The notes beneath the pieces were generated by a model. The model saw only the letters and a list, made by a program, of their open reading frames with translations, did no database searches and was not told the DNA's origin. This document shows positions 62,716 through 64,000 of a stretch of 64,000 nucleotides of DNA, piece after piece (the first letter of the stretch is position 1; every line of letters starts with the position of its first letter). Origin of the DNA: Ariolimax columbianus (taxonomy: Eukaryota; Mollusca; Gastropoda; Stylommatophora; Arionidae); contig JAVGWX010000018.1 of the NCBI GenBank assembly GCA_036924085.1, forward strand, positions 25,990,563-26,054,562, in the 5' to 3' direction. Made by a program: the position numbers and the translations under genes.

Positions 62716-63016
62716 CTCTTTCTTCTCATGCAACTCATCAATATATTGTCCTTTTTACATATACTTTTAATCGAGTGTGCAGACAAACGGGTGATTGGCA
62801 TGTTAAGTCTTTTTGCAGGAACAAGTAGTCGCCTCTTGCTGACATTCAAGTTAGTCACTATTGGGTATAAATTGTATTACCTTTAGAACGATTGAAACGT
62901 GCTGGATTCAAATTCCTACTTTCATTTCTCGAGAGTCGAGCTCTTTATCTCTCTCTGATTTTGTATTGTTGTTGTTGCTATTATTCAATAGATGCTGAGT
63001 AAGCTTTCTCTTGGCT

Positions 63017-63550
63017 CACAAACTTTCTATGTTGCAGAACCAATATAAAGGGATCACAAACTGTCTTTTGTTGTAGAGCTAATATAAAGGGCTCACAAAC
63101 TTTCTTATGTTGTAGAGCTGATATAAAGAGCTCACAAACTTTCTTATGTTGTAGAGCTGATATAAAGGGATCACAAACTGTCTTTTGTTGTAGAGCTAAT
63201 ATAAAGGGCTCACAAACTTTCTTATGTTGTAGAGCTGATATAAAGGGATCACAAACTGTCTTTTGTTGTAGAGCTGATATAAAGGGATCACAAACTTTCT
63301 TATGTTGTAGAGCTAATATAAAGGGATCACAAACTTTCTTATGTTGTAGAGCTAATATAAAGGGATCACAAACTTTCTTATGTTGTAGAGCTAATATAAA
63401 GAGCTCACAAACTTTCTTATGTTGTAGAACTGATATAAAGAGCTCACAAACTTTCTTATGTTGTAGAACTGATATAAAGGGCTCACAAACTTTCTTATGT
63501 TGTAGAGCTGATATAAAGGGCTCATTCACTTTCTTATAATGTTGTAGAGC
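63017..63550. repeat. 39-bp minisatellite, about 14 copies
   Basis: CACAAACTTTCTTATGTTGT then AGAGCTGATATAAAGGG(C/A)T. Period 39 gives a 191-codon minus frame (repeats of ALQHKKVCDPFI) that is not a gene. Confidence 0.95.
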
Positions 63551-63746
63551 TGACATATGTGCTTCAACAGTTGTTATGCTTAATATATAACAGTTTTTCC
63601 ATACAAAGTATTCCTAACTTTATAAAAATATACAAGCACTTGGTAGCAAAAGTTTTACATTGCAGGACAAAAGTGTTGAGAGGACCAAAGTATTTGTAGT
63701 GAATGAGTTAGTCATGTAGAGGAGACAGTGTAGCTAAATGTGGTTT

Positions 63747-63778
63747 GGGGGGTGGGGGGGGGGGGGGGGTGGGGGGGC
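63747..63778. repeat. poly-G tract
   Basis: G run with two T, just before the GAA-type tail of a minus-strand LINE. Confidence 0.9.
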
Positions 63779-63779
63779 A

Positions 63780-64000
63780 ATTCTTCTTCTTCTTCCTCGT
63801 TCGTCTTCAGACCTCAACTTCAATGACTCTAACAAAGGCAGCAGTCGACTCAAGGCTCTGTACGCTTCCATACAGCTTCTCGTGGAAGGACACTGGCTGT
63901 TGCCAAATGCTACTTCTTTTGTCGGTATACAGTCGACTGGACTGCAAAATATGCAGGCACAAAGGTCTGTAGTGCCAATCTTGAACTTGTTGTACAGATG
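63780..64000 (-). mobile_element. I-a LINE 3' end, runs off the window
   Basis: TTCTTCTTCTTCCTCGTTCG is the reverse of the GAA tail. The rest matches the end of 24360-24596 closely. The element continues past base 64000. Confidence 0.88.

Noticed and set aside
62981..63556. 191-codon minus frame ALQHKKVCDPFI
   Set aside because: 39-bp minisatellite artefact.
1..64000. A new multi-gene system
   Set aside because: No conserved gene cluster is visible; nearly all coding signal is explained by retrotransposons, DNA transposons or tandem repeats.

Overview
This window reads as intergenic, transposon-saturated DNA from an invertebrate animal. It is most likely a mollusc, and possibly a gastropod. 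That placement is inference from the repeat complement: CR1, RTE-like and RNase-H-bearing (I-group/Ingi-like) LINEs, a Penelope-type GIY-YIG remnant, mariner, hAT-like and TTAA-type DNA elements, several tRNA-headed SINE families, and a very high minisatellite load. There is no operon, CRISPR array, rRNA gene or prokaryotic gene organisation. I found no convincing complete host gene; one small membrane-protein exon candidate lies at 19439-19576 (minus).

Layout. 1-1.45 kb: AT-rich, no gene. 1.5-12.3 kb: decayed LINEs. A minus-strand I-group LINE is cut by a 3,240-bp RTE-like LINE (3756-6995, 12-bp target duplication) and probably also by a minus-strand CR1 that itself carries two SINEs. 12.4-19.2 kb: minisatellites, a CR1 cut by an RNase H LINE fragment, and a SINE cluster. 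19.4-25.3 kb: exon candidate, LINE fragments, and a 45-bp satellite split by a CR1. 26-29.5 kb: RTE-like LINE B, cut by a 670-bp TTAA-flanked inverted-repeat element whose removal restores the reading frame. 30-32 kb: two LINE remnants whose coding sequence has been amplified into minisatellites (41 bp x 21 and 45 bp x about 6). 32.5-43.5 kb: low-complexity tracts, minisatellites and SINEs. 44.5-47.2 kb: a LINE inside a LINE, then a mariner cut by a LINE. 48.1-49.5 kb: a 27-bp minisatellite containing a 324-bp internal duplication. 49.86-59.15 kb: one minus-strand LINE (LINE-R) split by an I-group LINE, a SINE and RTE copy 2, the last split again by another LINE. 59.15-64 kb: hAT-like MITE, SINEs, CR1 ends, minisatellites, and a LINE running off the edge.

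How the parts relate. The LINEs encode apurinic endonuclease, reverse transcriptase and, in the I-group, RNase H plus a cysteine/histidine knuckle. Their 3' ends differ by family: (GAA)n in I-group, TTAAG repeats in CR1, TGACC repeats in RTE-like B. The commonest SINE (SINE-A, 13 copies) ends in the same ACGAACGAAGAAG-type sequence as the I-group LINEs, which suggests those LINEs moved it. Many open frames are artefacts of minisatellite periods divisible by three. Nearly every LINE frame here is broken; the exception is the 713-codon RT frame of RTE copy 1. I do not see a new multi-gene system. What stands out is the readable insertion order and minisatellites born from LINE coding DNA. All family names are from reading motifs; none was checked against a database.
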